A DNA stretch of 60,468 nucleotides from Gluconobacter kondonii (GCF_002723995.1 NZ_BEWP01000010.1:1-60468), one strand, 5' to 3'. Shown: positions 26,673-35,951, counted from the stretch's first letter. The notes: generated by a model from the sequence alone, not told the origin. Program-made: numbers and translations.

Positions 26673-26718
26673 GGAAAAAGAAAGGCATGTTTAAGACATT
26701 ACTATTTCCTAACATGCC
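26673..26718 (-). terminator. Intrinsic terminator of the Tm-1-like operon
   Basis: On the minus strand GGCATGT (26718-26712) pairs with ACATGCC (26690-26684), followed by TTTCTTTTTCC. It lies 15 bp beyond the stop of the last gene (26733). Confidence 0.65.
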
Positions 26719-26732
26719 CTTCAGGAAGAATA

Positions 26733-27563
26733 CTAGCGCGTCATAGATTTAAACAATTGTGTCTGTTCGACCAGCGCGCGTTCGGTTGGCAACCGTTCCA
26801 TACTCGATGCACCATAAAATCCATGGCAATCAGGGCAAGCCTTGAGGACTTTCTGGGCATCTTCAGGCATTGCAATCGGTCCGCCATGGCAAAGAACGAT
26901 GACGTCGTCTCTCACACTTTTGGCAGCATCCGTCATCTGGTTGATCAGCGTTATACAGTCGTCCAGTGTGAATGCTGTTTCTGCACCAATATTGCCACCA
27001 GTTGTCAGGCCCATGTGGGCAACCAGAACATCCGCGCCCGCTTTTGTCATGCTGACAGCTTGCTCTGGGTCGAAGATATAAGGGGTCGTGAGCAAATCTT
27101 TCTTGCGGGCCCGAGCGACGACATCCACTTCCATAGCATAGCTCATGCCGGTTTCTTCAAGGTTTTTTCGGAATGTACCGTCAATCAGCCCGACTGTCGG
27201 GAAGTTTTGTATACCAGAAAAACCCACCCTGCGTATTTCGTCGAGGAATACATCAAAGTCCACAAATGGATCGGTACCATTCACGCCGGCAAGTACTGGC
27301 GTGTTTGGGACAACTGGCAGCACCTCACGTGCCATCTCCATAACGATCTGATTGGCGTTGCCATAAGCAAGCAAGCCCGCAAGTGAACCGCGTCCAGCCA
27401 TGCGGTAACGACCGGAGTTATAAATGACGATCAGATCGATGCCGCCCTCCGCCTCACATTTGGCGGAAAGACCTGTTCCTGCTCCGCCCCCAACGATGGG
27501 GCGCCCTTCTGCGATAAGGCCGCGCAAACGACCAAGAATAGTTTCGCGTGCAATGCTAGGCAT
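26733..27563 (-). CDS. TIM-barrel protein, Tm-1 C-terminal-like (phosphoenolpyruvate hydrolase family)
   Basis: A 276-residue (beta/alpha)8-type protein: [24 protein letters not shown] opening, [24 protein letters not shown] and [15 protein letters not shown]. These match the C-terminal 'signal transduction TIM-barrel' domain that plants fuse to the Tm-1 ATP-binding domain. ATG 27563 starts inside the preceding gene (8-bp overlap), so the two halves are coupled. Enzymatic role is not established; the family is predicted to be a hydrolase. Last gene before the terminator. Confidence 0.83.
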   Translation of the reverse strand: MPSIARETILGRLRGLIAEGRPIVGGGAGTGLSAKCEAEGGIDLIVIYNSGRYRMAGRGSLAGLLAYGNANQIVMEMAREVLPVVPNTPVLAGVNGTDPFVDFDVFLDEIRRVGFSGIQNFPTVGLIDGTFRKNLEETGMSYAMEVDVVARARKKDLLTTPYIFDPEQAVSMTKAGADVLVAHMGLTTGGNIGAETAFTLDDCITLINQMTDAAKSVRDDVIVLCHGGPIAMPEDAQKVLKACPDCHGFYGASSMERLPTERALVEQTQLFKSMTR

Positions 27564-28782
27564 TGAATTCGGTCTCCTTGAACATTGTCTGAAATTCGTC
27601 CGCCATTGCCTGAGCAAAAGCAGAATCATTGAGCGCATATGGCAGGCGTATCAGCCTTCGCCTTGCGCTTTCGCGCAGCATCCCTGATAACGCCGCGACG
27701 AATGCTTCATCGGCTTCGGGATCGAAAAAGACCTCTCCAGCCGCATCAAGTAAAGAAAAGCCGCCTTCCGGTATAAAGAATGCGACGGGGCCTTCGCAGT
27801 GATTCAGGCGTTCGGCAATCATTTGCCCCATCTGACGACATTCTTCGGCTGATGTACGCATCAGTGTGATGTGTGGGTTATGCTCTACCAGAACACGATT
27901 TCTATAATTTTGTGGAACCGTATCTCGGGCAGCGAAATTGACCATGTCGAGACCACCGCAACTGCCGACATAAGGCACTTTAGTGCGTTCAACTGCGCCG
28001 AGCCGGTCTTCTCCACAAGGAAAAATACCATTCGCAATGAGGTCGCAGAATTCCGTTGTTGTAACGTCAATTACACCGCGTATGACTCCACGATCAATAA
28101 GCTGTTCCATCGAACGACCACCCGTGCCGGTGGCGTGAAACACCAAACAGTCAAACTGATGATGCAAGGTATCAGTCAGGTGTGTGACGCAGGGTGTCGT
28201 TACACCAAACATCGTCAAGCCAATCGCAGGGCGTTGGTCTTCGGGTTCATGCGTCGCAGAACGCACCATACCGGCCATGGCATTCGCTGCGTTTTCGAGC
28301 ACTCGCCGCGACACACGGTTCAGCCCTTGCATATCGACCACGGAATACAGCATTGCTATATCGGATCCACCAACATAAGGCGCAACGTTTCCAGATGCCA
28401 CGGTGGACACAAGAATTTTTGGAATACCGATGGGCATTGCCTGCAAAGCAGGTGCTACCAGTGCGCTGCCTCCAGACCCCCCTAGTGCCAGTACTCCTGC
28501 CACATCAGGGCGCGAGGAGAGATAGTGCAACAACGCGTCAGACATTCCTGCAATTGCTGGACCTCTGACATTCCCGAATACGGCATCGGGCCCACGCGGG
28601 TGGCATGATGCGACGTCCCATGCCACGACATCGGTGGCTTGAATGACACCGGTGCAATTGTGTCCTGTGGAGACATCGACAACTCTGGAGAGCACACCAC
28701 GTTCCGACAATTTGGTTTGCAGATAACGGAGTTCTGCGTCCTTGGTGTCTCGCGTTCCGATGATATAGACGTATTTTGCCAT
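27556..28782 (-). CDS. Tm-1-like ATP-binding protein (UPF0261)
   Basis: A 408-residue cytoplasmic protein: [13 protein letters not shown] at the N-terminus, [20 protein letters not shown] around residue 105, [13 protein letters not shown] near 225 and a [18 protein letters not shown] block. This is the UPF0261 / Tm-1 N-terminal family, named after tomato Tm-1, which binds ATP and tobamovirus replicase. The bacterial role is unknown. ATG 28782 is preferred to the GTG at 28803, since it follows the upstream stop by 2 bp and gives the family N-terminus. Confidence 0.87.
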   Translation of the reverse strand: MAKYVYIIGTRDTKDAELRYLQTKLSERGVLSRVVDVSTGHNCTGVIQATDVVAWDVASCHPRGPDAVFGNVRGPAIAGMSDALLHYLSSRPDVAGVLALGGSGGSALVAPALQAMPIGIPKILVSTVASGNVAPYVGGSDIAMLYSVVDMQGLNRVSRRVLENAANAMAGMVRSATHEPEDQRPAIGLTMFGVTTPCVTHLTDTLHHQFDCLVFHATGTGGRSMEQLIDRGVIRGVIDVTTTEFCDLIANGIFPCGEDRLGAVERTKVPYVGSCGGLDMVNFAARDTVPQNYRNRVLVEHNPHITLMRTSAEECRQMGQMIAERLNHCEGPVAFFIPEGGFSLLDAAGEVFFDPEADEAFVAALSGMLRESARRRLIRLPYALNDSAFAQAMADEFQTMFKETEFNA

Positions 28783-28784
28783 CG

Positions 28785-29102
28785 TCAGGCCATCCGGGGA
28801 CACGGCTCAAGCAATGTGACCGTCAGTGGTCTTTCCAGTCCTGCCGTAAACGTCTCTTTCATGGCCAGGAAATGTGCCGTCTGCTCATGAATTAGAAGCG
28901 CGTCGAGACTCTCCCACTGTTCGATAAACACGAGATGCTGCGGGTTGTTTTGGTCACGCTTGCAGTCATAGGAGATATTGGACGGCTCTAAACGCGACGC
29001 GATAACGCATGCCGCAACTGCGCCGAGGACGGCATCTTTGTGTTCAGGTCGGATGTAGATTTCGGCAATGATAGTAAGGACATTTGTTGATAGGTCTGAC
29101 AT
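28785..29102 (-). CDS. Antibiotic-biosynthesis-monooxygenase (ABM) domain protein
   Basis: A 105-residue ferredoxin-like alpha/beta barrel protein: VLTIIAEIYIRPEHKDAVL, then NPQHLVFIEQWESLDALLIHEQTAHF. Relatives include quinol monooxygenase YgiN and autoinducer-2-processing LsrG. The longer frame reaching 29300 lies inside mocR and is rejected. First gene of a tight operon with the two Tm-1-type genes; its promoter lies at the mocR 3' end, where repeat operators occur. Confidence 0.85.
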   Translation of the reverse strand: MSDLSTNVLTIIAEIYIRPEHKDAVLGAVAACVIASRLEPSNISYDCKRDQNNPQHLVFIEQWESLDALLIHEQTAHFLAMKETFTAGLERPLTVTLLEPCPRMA

Positions 29103-29145
29103 GCTTTCTCTCCGCCGCCTGACTGTTCTTGTCAGACTAACGCGG

Positions 29146-29188
29146 AGTGACACTTTCAGCCTAAGACTATAGTGTCGCGTGACACTTT
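29146..29188. promoter_or_regulatory. Putative MocR operators (direct and inverted repeats)
   Basis: Two direct copies of GTGACACTTT at 29147-29156 and 29179-29188, 32 bp apart (about three helical turns). The second copy also forms AGTGTC-GCGT-GACACT (29171-29186). MocR regulators are known to use direct repeats. The sites span the last codons of the regulator gene and the promoter region of the ABM operon. Confidence 0.55.
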
Positions 29189-30532
29189 TCTTTCTACTAG
29201 TTCGCATGCCTGACGTATGCGCGTCAGCGCTACGGTCAGATTTTTGAAGGATACGGCACCCAGGGCGAGCCTTACGCCTGTTGTTTGAAGGGTGTCGCAA
29301 CTGGCAAAAGCGCTCGGTGGTGCGATTGAAACACCGAGTGCCTTTGCGTTTTCAGCGACGTTTTCTGCTGTGGATGCATCCATGGGCAGCCAAAGGTGAA
29401 AGCCGTCTCCACCCGGTTCTGTCATGCGTTTGCCCAATATATTACGGGCAAGATTCCGTCGTCTTGCGGCTTCGGCACGTAAAGATTGACGGACGCTGCT
29501 AGCCGTTCCATCGCTCAACCACTGAGCCATCATCGCATAGGACAGGGGAGCGATCATCAGGGATGATGCAAGCAGTACTGGAAGTGTCTGCGCTGCGAAT
29601 GCAGCTGGGGGGGCAAGCGCGCCTATGCGCAAACCTGGACTGATGATTTTTGACAGACTGGAAACATGAAAAGTCCGTTCCGGAATGAGCGCCGCGAGAG
29701 TGTGGTTTAGCTTGCTCTGTCCAGCATAGACACCATCTTCGATGACCAGAGCATCGAACCGGCGGCATAACTGGGCAATGGCATGTACTCGATCGCTATC
29801 CATGCAAGCGGTGGTTGGATTATGCAGGGTGGGCGTTACATACACTAATGCCCGTCCAGTTTGGGGTGACGATAAGGCGGCTTCCAGCCCATCAGGCATC
29901 ATCCCGCGCGCATCCATGGCAATACTTTGCAAGGTTTTTCCTCCGCGACGCACTGTGTCCAGCATGCCGGGGTAGGTCACCTCTTCGGTTATAATGCTGC
30001 CCACATGTGGGCGCGCGACGGTGAACGCCACGCTGAGTGCCTGTTGCGCTCCACCAGTCAGTAACAGATTTTCCGGATCGATTTCGATACCGCAACCTGT
30101 CAGCCAGTGCGCCATAATTCGACGGTGTTCGATATGTCCAGCAACAGGTGGATAAACGTTAAAAAGGGCGGCGTCGACGGTACGGGCCAGACGTGACAGG
30201 GTGCGAGCGAGTGCTCGGTCACTAAACATGGGCGGGGGCATATTGGTGGACATATCCAGCAAAATCGACCGATCATCCGCCCGTGCTGCAACGAAAGATC
30301 CACGCCCATGCTCGGCCCGCACTAATCCGCGTCTTTCAAGAATGGCATAAGCGCGCGTAACGGATCCAATGCCGATGCCCAGACGCCACGCGAGGTCACG
30401 GTGTGCTGGCAGTCGATCGCCAACAGACAAAATACCATGGAGTATGTCTGATCCCAGCACGTCGGCTAGACGCTCTGCTGACGATCCGGTTCCGTCTGGG
30501 AGACGTGCATTCCAAGGTGACTGGCTTCGCAT
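29156..30532 (-). CDS. MocR-type regulator (GntR winged helix plus aminotransferase domain)
   Basis: A 458-residue PLP-dependent transcription factor. The GntR winged helix is at residues 18-85 (GILSVGDRLPAHRDLAWRLG, then VTRAYAILERRGLV). The fold-type I aminotransferase domain follows, with the PLP lysine expected in SSLSKIISPGLRIG and the cofactor Asp/Tyr pair in VIEDGVYAG. The domain senses an amine or amino acid or only PLP. It directly precedes the ABM-Tm-1 operon on the same strand, with repeat operators overlapping its own 3' end. Confidence 0.9.
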   Translation of the reverse strand: MRSQSPWNARLPDGTGSSAERLADVLGSDILHGILSVGDRLPAHRDLAWRLGIGIGSVTRAYAILERRGLVRAEHGRGSFVAARADDRSILLDMSTNMPPPMFSDRALARTLSRLARTVDAALFNVYPPVAGHIEHRRIMAHWLTGCGIEIDPENLLLTGGAQQALSVAFTVARPHVGSIITEEVTYPGMLDTVRRGGKTLQSIAMDARGMMPDGLEAALSSPQTGRALVYVTPTLHNPTTACMDSDRVHAIAQLCRRFDALVIEDGVYAGQSKLNHTLAALIPERTFHVSSLSKIISPGLRIGALAPPAAFAAQTLPVLLASSLMIAPLSYAMMAQWLSDGTASSVRQSLRAEAARRRNLARNILGKRMTEPGGDGFHLWLPMDASTAENVAENAKALGVSIAPPSAFASCDTLQTTGVRLALGAVSFKNLTVALTRIRQACELVERKVSRDTIVLG

Positions 30533-30744
30533 TGTTTTGCCTAATTAATTTTAGAAAGCTCAATAGTGGGGGAATACCCCGCTCTGGATGGCAGATGGAG
30601 GGTGGTTAGGACTATTCTATCGTATCGTCCCGCCCCCGCGAAGCCAGAAGCCAATCGTCAGGGCTACCTGGAGGGTTCGAAAAACCCTCTGGTTTTGAGT
30701 CTGTCTCTGTGATTCCATTTCTCCTGCATTGATTGAGGGAGAAG

Positions 30745-31381
30745 ATGAAGCAGGCTGGTTTCTTTGACGTTGAAGAGCGGCTTGCGCGATTGAGCGGGCT
30801 TGGTGATCAGCTTGAAGCGTTCTGCCCTGATCTGGAGAAGGCCCTGGCCTATTCAGATGGAAGCAAAGGCGGGCGACGGCCATTTGATCCGGTGCTGATG
30901 TTCAAGATCCTGGTGATCCAGACGCTGAACAATCTGTCTGATGAACGGACGGAATATCTCATCAACGACCGGCTGTCGTTCATGCGTTTCCTTGGTCTGG
31001 GGCTTTCAGATCGGGTGCCTGATGCCAAAACAATCTGGCTGTTCCGTGAACGCCTGACACAGGCGGGGGCCATTGAAAGACTGTTTGAGCGCTTTGATGC
31101 GACCCTGCGGAACGCAGGCTATCTGCCGATGTCGGGTCAGATCCTGGATGCAACGCTGGTGGCTGCTCCAAAGCAGCGCAATACTAATGCCGAGAAGGTA
31201 GATCTCCGGGCAGGACGTACCCCCGAAGACTGGCAGGACAAGCCGTCCAAGCTGTCGCACAAGGATCGCCATGCGCGCTGGACGCTGAAGTTCACGAAGG
31301 CGAAGCGGCAGGATGATGGAACCATGCCATCCAGCGATCTCGCCATCCCGTTCTTTGGCTACAAATCCCAGGTATCGATAG
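30745..31381 (+). pseudogene. IS5-family transposase, N-terminal half
   Basis: ATG 30745 with GAGGGAGAAG ahead. It reads MKQAGFFDVEERLARL, GRRPFDPVLMFKILVIQTL and VPDAKTIWLFRERL, with a DDE aspartate expected in GQILDATLVAAP. The homology ends after FFGYKSQVSI, where IS110 DNA begins. The protein would be cut before the last catalytic acids. Confidence 0.88.
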
Positions 31382-31448
31382 CGGGGCCGGGTTTGATGCC
31401 ATGGAGAAAGTCGGAGAAGCGCAGGCTTCGGAGACGTGGTTGTGGATC

Positions 31449-31482
31449 AGACCCGGTTCCCAGCATGCCGGGAACCGGGTCT
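31449..31482 (+). ncRNA. Strong stem-loop in the IS110 left non-coding region (candidate bridge RNA part)
   Basis: AGACCCGGTTCCC (31449-31461) pairs perfectly with GGGAACCGGGTCT (31470-31482), with an 8-base loop. It lies in the roughly 315-bp non-coding stretch before the recombinase gene. IS110-group elements encode their bridge RNA there, so this hairpin may be part of one. Guide loops were not assigned. Confidence 0.4.
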
Positions 31483-31696
31483 ATACTCTCAGAGCGAACC
31501 AGGCCGGTTCGGGGCTGAAGTCCCTGAGAGATCCGCCGATCGTCTCGTCTTTTGTGAAGCATGAACCCGGTCCGGCCGCGCTGACGGGGCAAGAGTAACA
31601 AGATTGTGGCGTCTGCTTTGAGTGAAGTTGATCGGCCACGAATGACACACCTGACTGTGACCGTAGCGTTGGTTCCCTCACCAGAAAGGACCGACC

Positions 31697-33034
31697 ATGA
31701 CATTCCGTATCATTGGTATTGATCTGGCCATTCGCGGAGATCACCTCGCTCAGATCTATGACGATGGCCGCCCTAATGGCCGTGCAATTCGTTTCAGGCA
31801 CGATCAGCCCTCACTCGCCGCTTTTGTTCAGACAGCCGTGATGGGGCTGAGAGCGGATGACCACATTCAGGCCATCATGGAGCCAACCGGCATGAGCTGG
31901 TTTCCTGTTGCCCACCATCTTGCAGATGCTGGCGTCACCGTGGCTCGTGTCAAGGGAAAACGGGTCAAGGCTCTACGCCGTTACCTTTCCGAACACGCCA
32001 AAACGGATATGGCTGATGCCCAGATCCTGGCGGCCATACCGTCATTTGGTGGACCACGTCTTGATCCAGTCCACATTCCGGATCCGCAAAGCCACGCTCT
32101 TCAACGTCTAATCAAACAGAGAAGCCGCTTTCAGAACGAGATCGCGGATGCCAGGCGGCGCCTGCTTGATCTCATTCGTTGGGCATCCCCCAGGCTTGAA
32201 GCAGTCTTGCCCGACTTAGGAACACGGCTCTCTTTGGCCCTGTTGCAGAAATGGTTTCACCCCTCGGATGTTTTGAAGGCGCGTCGTACGACATTCGCCA
32301 AATATGTTGGAGCTCATGCGGGAGGGAACCATCCGCGCAGTGGGCCCTTTGTGGAAACGCTGATCACAGGGTTACGTGAAGCGGCGCAATACGCTCAAGA
32401 CCTTCATGGGACACACATTGATTTTTCGGAACTACAATTCCAAATCGCGACGGGAATTGAGAATGTTCTGAAGAAAATCCAACCAGTTGAAGATTTTGAG
32501 CAGCATATTGCAGATCTCTATAAACACCTCGACCCACAGGCTCTTCTGCTCAGTGTTCCGGGTGTCGGCCGTCATCTCGCGCCAACCCTGATCGGTATCT
32601 TGCAGAACATTGAGCGGTTTCATTCCGAAAAACATTTACGGTGGTTCTGTGGCCTGTTTCCCAGGAGGGCTGATAGTGGTGGTGTGGAGCGAGCGGGCCA
32701 GACCCTGATCCAGGGTGGCAATAACCGCATCAAACATGCACTTTATCTTGCTGCTGATACGGCACGAAAAACAGATCCTGAACTGGCAGAACTTTATTGG
32801 AGGCTGATGACGGCGAAAGGTCATCATCACAAACAGGCTTTATGTGCCGTTGCCAATCGTATTGTGAACCGGATCTTCAGCGTTCTCAAACGAGGAAAGC
32901 CTTATGAAGTGCGCGACAGGGAGGGAAACAGCATCACCCTCTGTGAAGCAAAAGCTATCACTCTGGAGCGCTATACTGTCGGAGAAAACAGTAGAGCAGG
33001 ACGTCGTTCCAATCGGATCGAAAAGAACTCCTGA
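31697..33034 (+). CDS. IS110-family DEDD recombinase
   Basis: A 445-residue transposase that looks intact. The N-terminal RuvC-like DEDD domain has GIDLAIRGDH, MEPTGMSW and the signature HAKTDMADAQILA. The C-terminal transposase_20 domain has SVPGVGRHLAPTLIG and a GNNRIKHALYLAA block with the candidate serine region. The ribosome site AGAAAGGA stands before ATG 31697. Inserted into the IS5 transposase gene. Members cut and join through an RNA-guided circular intermediate, usually without target duplication. Confidence 0.9.
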   Translation: MTFRIIGIDLAIRGDHLAQIYDDGRPNGRAIRFRHDQPSLAAFVQTAVMGLRADDHIQAIMEPTGMSWFPVAHHLADAGVTVARVKGKRVKALRRYLSEHAKTDMADAQILAAIPSFGGPRLDPVHIPDPQSHALQRLIKQRSRFQNEIADARRRLLDLIRWASPRLEAVLPDLGTRLSLALLQKWFHPSDVLKARRTTFAKYVGAHAGGNHPRSGPFVETLITGLREAAQYAQDLHGTHIDFSELQFQIATGIENVLKKIQPVEDFEQHIADLYKHLDPQALLLSVPGVGRHLAPTLIGILQNIERFHSEKHLRWFCGLFPRRADSGGVERAGQTLIQGGNNRIKHALYLAADTARKTDPELAELYWRLMTAKGHHHKQALCAVANRIVNRIFSVLKRGKPYEVRDREGNSITLCEAKAITLERYTVGENSRAGRRSNRIEKNS

Positions 33035-33075
33035 AACCGGAAAAATTGCTTGCGCTCTCGGTACAAGATCACGTC

Positions 33076-33498
33076 TCCATCGACCGGAAGTATCGGTTCA
33101 TCCGGAAATGGAAGACGACGGATGCCGTTGCCAGCGATGGCGCGCGATTGAGAGAGGGGCTGCTGGATAAAACCAATACGGCCTCAAGCGTCTGGGCAGA
33201 CACGGCCTATCGCTCCAAAGCCAACGAAGACTTCATGGAAAAGCAGGGCTTTGTCTCCAAGGTTCACAGGAAAAAGCCGCATCTCAAACCTATGCCCCGG
33301 CATATCCAGAAATCGAATGCCGGAAAGTCTGTGATCCGATCTCGTGTCGAGCATGTCTTTGCCGATCAGAAATCACAGACGGGACTGCTGATCCGAACTG
33401 TCGGTATCACCCGGGCCACCATGAGGATCGGGCTCGCCAATATCGTCTATAATATGCGCCGTCTTCTCTTCCTGGAGCGAATCAGCGCGAGCGCGTAG
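33076..33498 (+). pseudogene. IS5-family transposase, C-terminal half
   Basis: Resumes the IS5 frame with HVSIDRKYRFIRKWKTTDA, then TASSVWADTAYRSKANEDF (a DDE Asp) and SRVEHVFADQKSQTG (the Glu region), ending RRLLFLERISA. The first codons HVSI repeat the QVSI at the end of the upstream half with different codons. No start of its own is expected. Confidence 0.85.
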
Positions 33499-33631
33499 TC
33501 ATCCAGCAGGGGACAGCCCCTAATCCGTTCAAAACACAAACAGAAAACGCCCCAAAGAACCGTCAATCAGATTGCCAAAACCCAGAAATCACGGGCCAAG
33601 CACATCAATCAACGGTTCTTCGATCCCTCCA

Positions 33632-33854
33632 TCTGCATTTCGTGCCCTCTTGACGAGGCAAGCATCTCTTCCAATTTTTCTTTCGCTGGACGCCATCGGG
33701 TCCGGCATAGGCTCTGTGAGCCAGACAACTGAAGTCCATGTTGCTTTAATCGGAGGATGTGGATGTCGACACTGAAAGGACTTTATTCCCGCTATCGCCG
33801 CTCCTTGCGCACAGCCGCCCGGAGATGGCGCAACCGACTGGAGGGAGGCGTATC
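33632..33854. other. Short interval without a supported gene
   Basis: Follows the IS5 right end. Small frames are present but none has a ribosome site or family features. Confidence 0.4.
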
Positions 33855-34124
33855 ATGGTAACGCGCCCCCTTTTTGGAGACGATCCGCTAGCTCCGCGTG
33901 TCCTCTCCGTGCTCCGCCGCCTCGGTCATGACGGACGTGGCGTGATGCTGACGTCTCTGGTGGCCCATACCGGTATACCGGGGATCAGACTTCGCTCTAC
34001 GCTGGAATGCCTGGTCCAGGCGGGCACGGTCACCCCTGCCGGGTGTGATCCTCTGGCTTCTGATCTCGCGTTCCGTGTCCCCATGCGGGCAAGAGCCGCA
34101 CCGCCAGTTCCGATCGCGGCGTAA
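33855..34124 (+). CDS. Small protein with winged-helix-like look
   Basis: An 89-residue protein from ATG 33855, with GGGAGG 7 bases upstream. The frame opens earlier (33759), but no ribosome site supports that. Residues 10-65 (VLSVLRRLGHDGRGVMLTSL, then PGIRLRSTLECLVQAGTV) have the helix-turn-helix spacing of a small winged helix, suggesting DNA binding. No family recognised. It lies between the IS nest and the STN-domain gene. Confidence 0.55.
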   Translation: MVTRPLFGDDPLAPRVLSVLRRLGHDGRGVMLTSLVAHTGIPGIRLRSTLECLVQAGTVTPAGCDPLASDLAFRVPMRARAAPPVPIAA

Positions 34125-34364
34125 GGCACAACCGCGCCGGGTAGATCAGAAACGCCTTCTCCGAGCGGAAGCGCCATCTTTTCTGGAACGACCGCACGAA
34201 TGAGAGGGTGGAGCGGGGCCTTCCATCGGAGGTCCCGCGTTTCTGCAGATGAAATCAAAAGCAGCGAGAACAGGGAGATGTCGAGTTTTATTCATCTTCT
34301 CAACCTGAAGGCGCTTCAGCACTATTGGAATAACCATCCCCCCGTGCCCCGTTCACGGGGGACA

Positions 34365-34832
34365 ATGCGGCCAGTTTGGTCGCACTCCGCGGGAAAGACG
34401 GAGCGAGCGGAACAGACAGCCAAGCAACCTCGGCACCTTCGGCAGCGGGAGAGGCCACATGTCGCTGTCGGTCTCATCCTCATGCTGCTGGTCGGAATGG
34501 TCTCGCCGACATCAGCTCATGCACCGCAGGGTATGCTGTCGTGCGAGACAGAAAAGCAGCCGGTAAACATTCCATCCATGCCACTGGCCCGCGCCATAGA
34601 GATATTGAGCCGGCAGACCGGGTGCCCGGTCCTAATCGACCCGATCCTTATGGACGGCAGGACCTCGGCAGCCGTCAAGGGCGCCTATACGCCTCAGGCC
34701 GCCCTCCTGCATCTGTTCGGATCCGTGCATATCGACGTCACCGCCACTGTTTCTGGCTTGAGCGTCAGTCCTCTGGATGCGACGGCTCTGACATCGGGTG
34801 ACACGCGGTCCGGCCTGAGGAGTGCACCATGA
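34365..34832 (+). CDS. STN-domain protein (secretin/TonB short N-terminal domain)
   Basis: About 155 residues from ATG 34365, chosen for the GGGGG run just upstream; ATG 34278 is the alternative. A basic leader precedes a hydrophobic stretch (VAVGLILMLLVGMVSPTSAHA, split by an Ala-x-Ala cleavage site), so export is likely. The mature part holds one STN domain (NIPSMPLARAIEILSRQTGC and ALLHLFGSVHIDVTATVSGL), the periplasmic signalling domain of FecA-type receptors. No TonB plug or barrel follows, and no FecI/FecR pair is near. It overlaps the next gene by ATGA. Confidence 0.7.
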   Translation: MRPVWSHSAGKTERAEQTAKQPRHLRQRERPHVAVGLILMLLVGMVSPTSAHAPQGMLSCETEKQPVNIPSMPLARAIEILSRQTGCPVLIDPILMDGRTSAAVKGAYTPQAALLHLFGSVHIDVTATVSGLSVSPLDATALTSGDTRSGLRSAP

Positions 34833-35134
34833 CTCTTCATACGGACAGGCCGAACAAAATTATGTCGCTTCCGACCGTTCAGATCAGCACAGAACTGGCG
34901 GTCCTGCTTGCCCACTATCTCAGCTACGAGGAAAAAGACCGCGGATACGGCGGCCTCATGCATCGGGCGGCTGACCATCTGATTTACCACCTGGTATCTC
35001 GCTGGAGAACCGCGCCAGACCCGGAAGCGACGACCCGACCAACGCCGTGGTCCGAAAACTCCTGCCTGTCGCTGACCGCACGCACATGGCCAAGGCCTTG
35101 GGCTAGTCGTTGGGAGACCTCGAAAATCAACTGA
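34829..35134 (+). CDS. Hypothetical protein coupled to the STN gene
   Basis: A 101-codon frame starting in an ATGA overlap with the STN gene. Residues 14-65 (ISTELAVLLAHYLSYEEKDR and a histidine-rich HRAADHLIYHLVSRW) look like a folded segment. The last 35 residues are Arg/Thr/Pro-rich and may result from a frameshift. No family recognised. Confidence 0.45.
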   Translation: MTLHTDRPNKIMSLPTVQISTELAVLLAHYLSYEEKDRGYGGLMHRAADHLIYHLVSRWRTAPDPEATTRPTPWSENSCLSLTARTWPRPWASRWETSKIN

Positions 35135-35393
35135 CATTGGCCTTGCCAAAGGCCGTGCGAGATCATGCCAGAATATTGTCCTGTTGTCTGCCATGCTGGC
35201 ACCGGATGTAAGCCGGAAGGGCCATGAGCCCTTCCAGAGACTGATTCAGTCCGCAGGGGAGTTCGCATCCACATCCGAGGGATCAAGCGGTTCGACCAGT
35301 CCTTTTAACTCTGGATCAGTGGAACTGCTCTAAAAGAAAAACCAGACCCAGGGCGTGGGAACTATAACGCAATTCATAGATGGGAAAACGGCT

Positions 35394-35951
35394 ATGGAAG
35401 ACCTCTCCATGAAACGTTCCTGGCAGAGCAGGGACTGGTCCCACTTCATCAAGCTGTTCAGGGGCCTGACATTCTACGAGCGTTTTGAACAGGCGATCAT
35501 TCTGACCCTGATTGCGCTCATCATGCTGGTCACCGCCATCGCGACGATTCATCTGATCGGCGCGGTATGGCATCTGGTCGTCGATGTCGGAATCGATCCG
35601 ATCAACCAGACGATCTTCCAGGCGATTTTTGGCGCGATCTTTACTGTTATCATCGCCCTTGAATTCAAACACTCCCTGCTGGTCGTTCTTGCCCAGCATG
35701 AGAACGTCATCCGGGTACGGACCATCGTCCTGATCGCCCTCCTGGCGATTGCCCGCAAATTCATCCTGCTGGATCTGCATGATGTGACTGCCATGGAACT
35801 GTTCGCTCTCTCGGCGGCTGTTCTGGCGCTGGGTGCCGTCTACTGGCTGGTCCGCGAGCAGGATGCGCGTGTCGCGCGCGATGCCAGAGAACAGGCGCAT
35901 CTTGAAGATAATCCTGCGGCCCGCTGTGAGCCTGAACGGTCTTCATCCTGA
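35394..35951 (+). CDS. PsiE-like membrane protein (phosphate-starvation-inducible family)
   Basis: A 185-residue inner-membrane protein with four hydrophobic helices (IILTLIALIMLVTAIATIHL; IFGAIFTVIIALEF; VLIALLAIARKFILL; MELFALSAAVLALGAVYWLV) and a charged C-terminal tail. The pattern matches the PsiE family, whose function is unknown. ATG 35394 has GGGAAA upstream; ATG 35409 and GTG 35355 are alternatives. Confidence 0.82.
   Translation: MEDLSMKRSWQSRDWSHFIKLFRGLTFYERFEQAIILTLIALIMLVTAIATIHLIGAVWHLVVDVGIDPINQTIFQAIFGAIFTVIIALEFKHSLLVVLAQHENVIRVRTIVLIALLAIARKFILLDLHDVTAMELFALSAAVLALGAVYWLVREQDARVARDAREQAHLEDNPAARCEPERSSS

Larger units (their letters stand above)
30669..33631. mobile_element. 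IS5-family element split by an IS110-family element
   Basis: Outer ends carry imperfect inverted repeats: TGGAGGGTTCGAAAAACC at 30669-30686 and, inverted, TGGAGGGATCGAAGAACC at 33614-33631 (16 of 18). Between them lie the first half of an IS5-family transposase (to about 31381), an IS110 element (about 31382-33055), and the IS5 transposase second half. No clear short target duplication is visible at the outer ends. Confidence 0.8.

Noticed and set aside
26509-26694. 61-codon frame as a gene
   Set aside because: No ribosome site and no family; at best a fragment.
34365-34832. TonB-dependent receptor
   Set aside because: Only the STN domain is present; no plug, barrel or C-terminal aromatic follows.
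35215-35235. GGAAGGGC/GCCCTTCC hairpin as a terminator
   Set aside because: Short stem with no T tract and no supported gene ending just before it.
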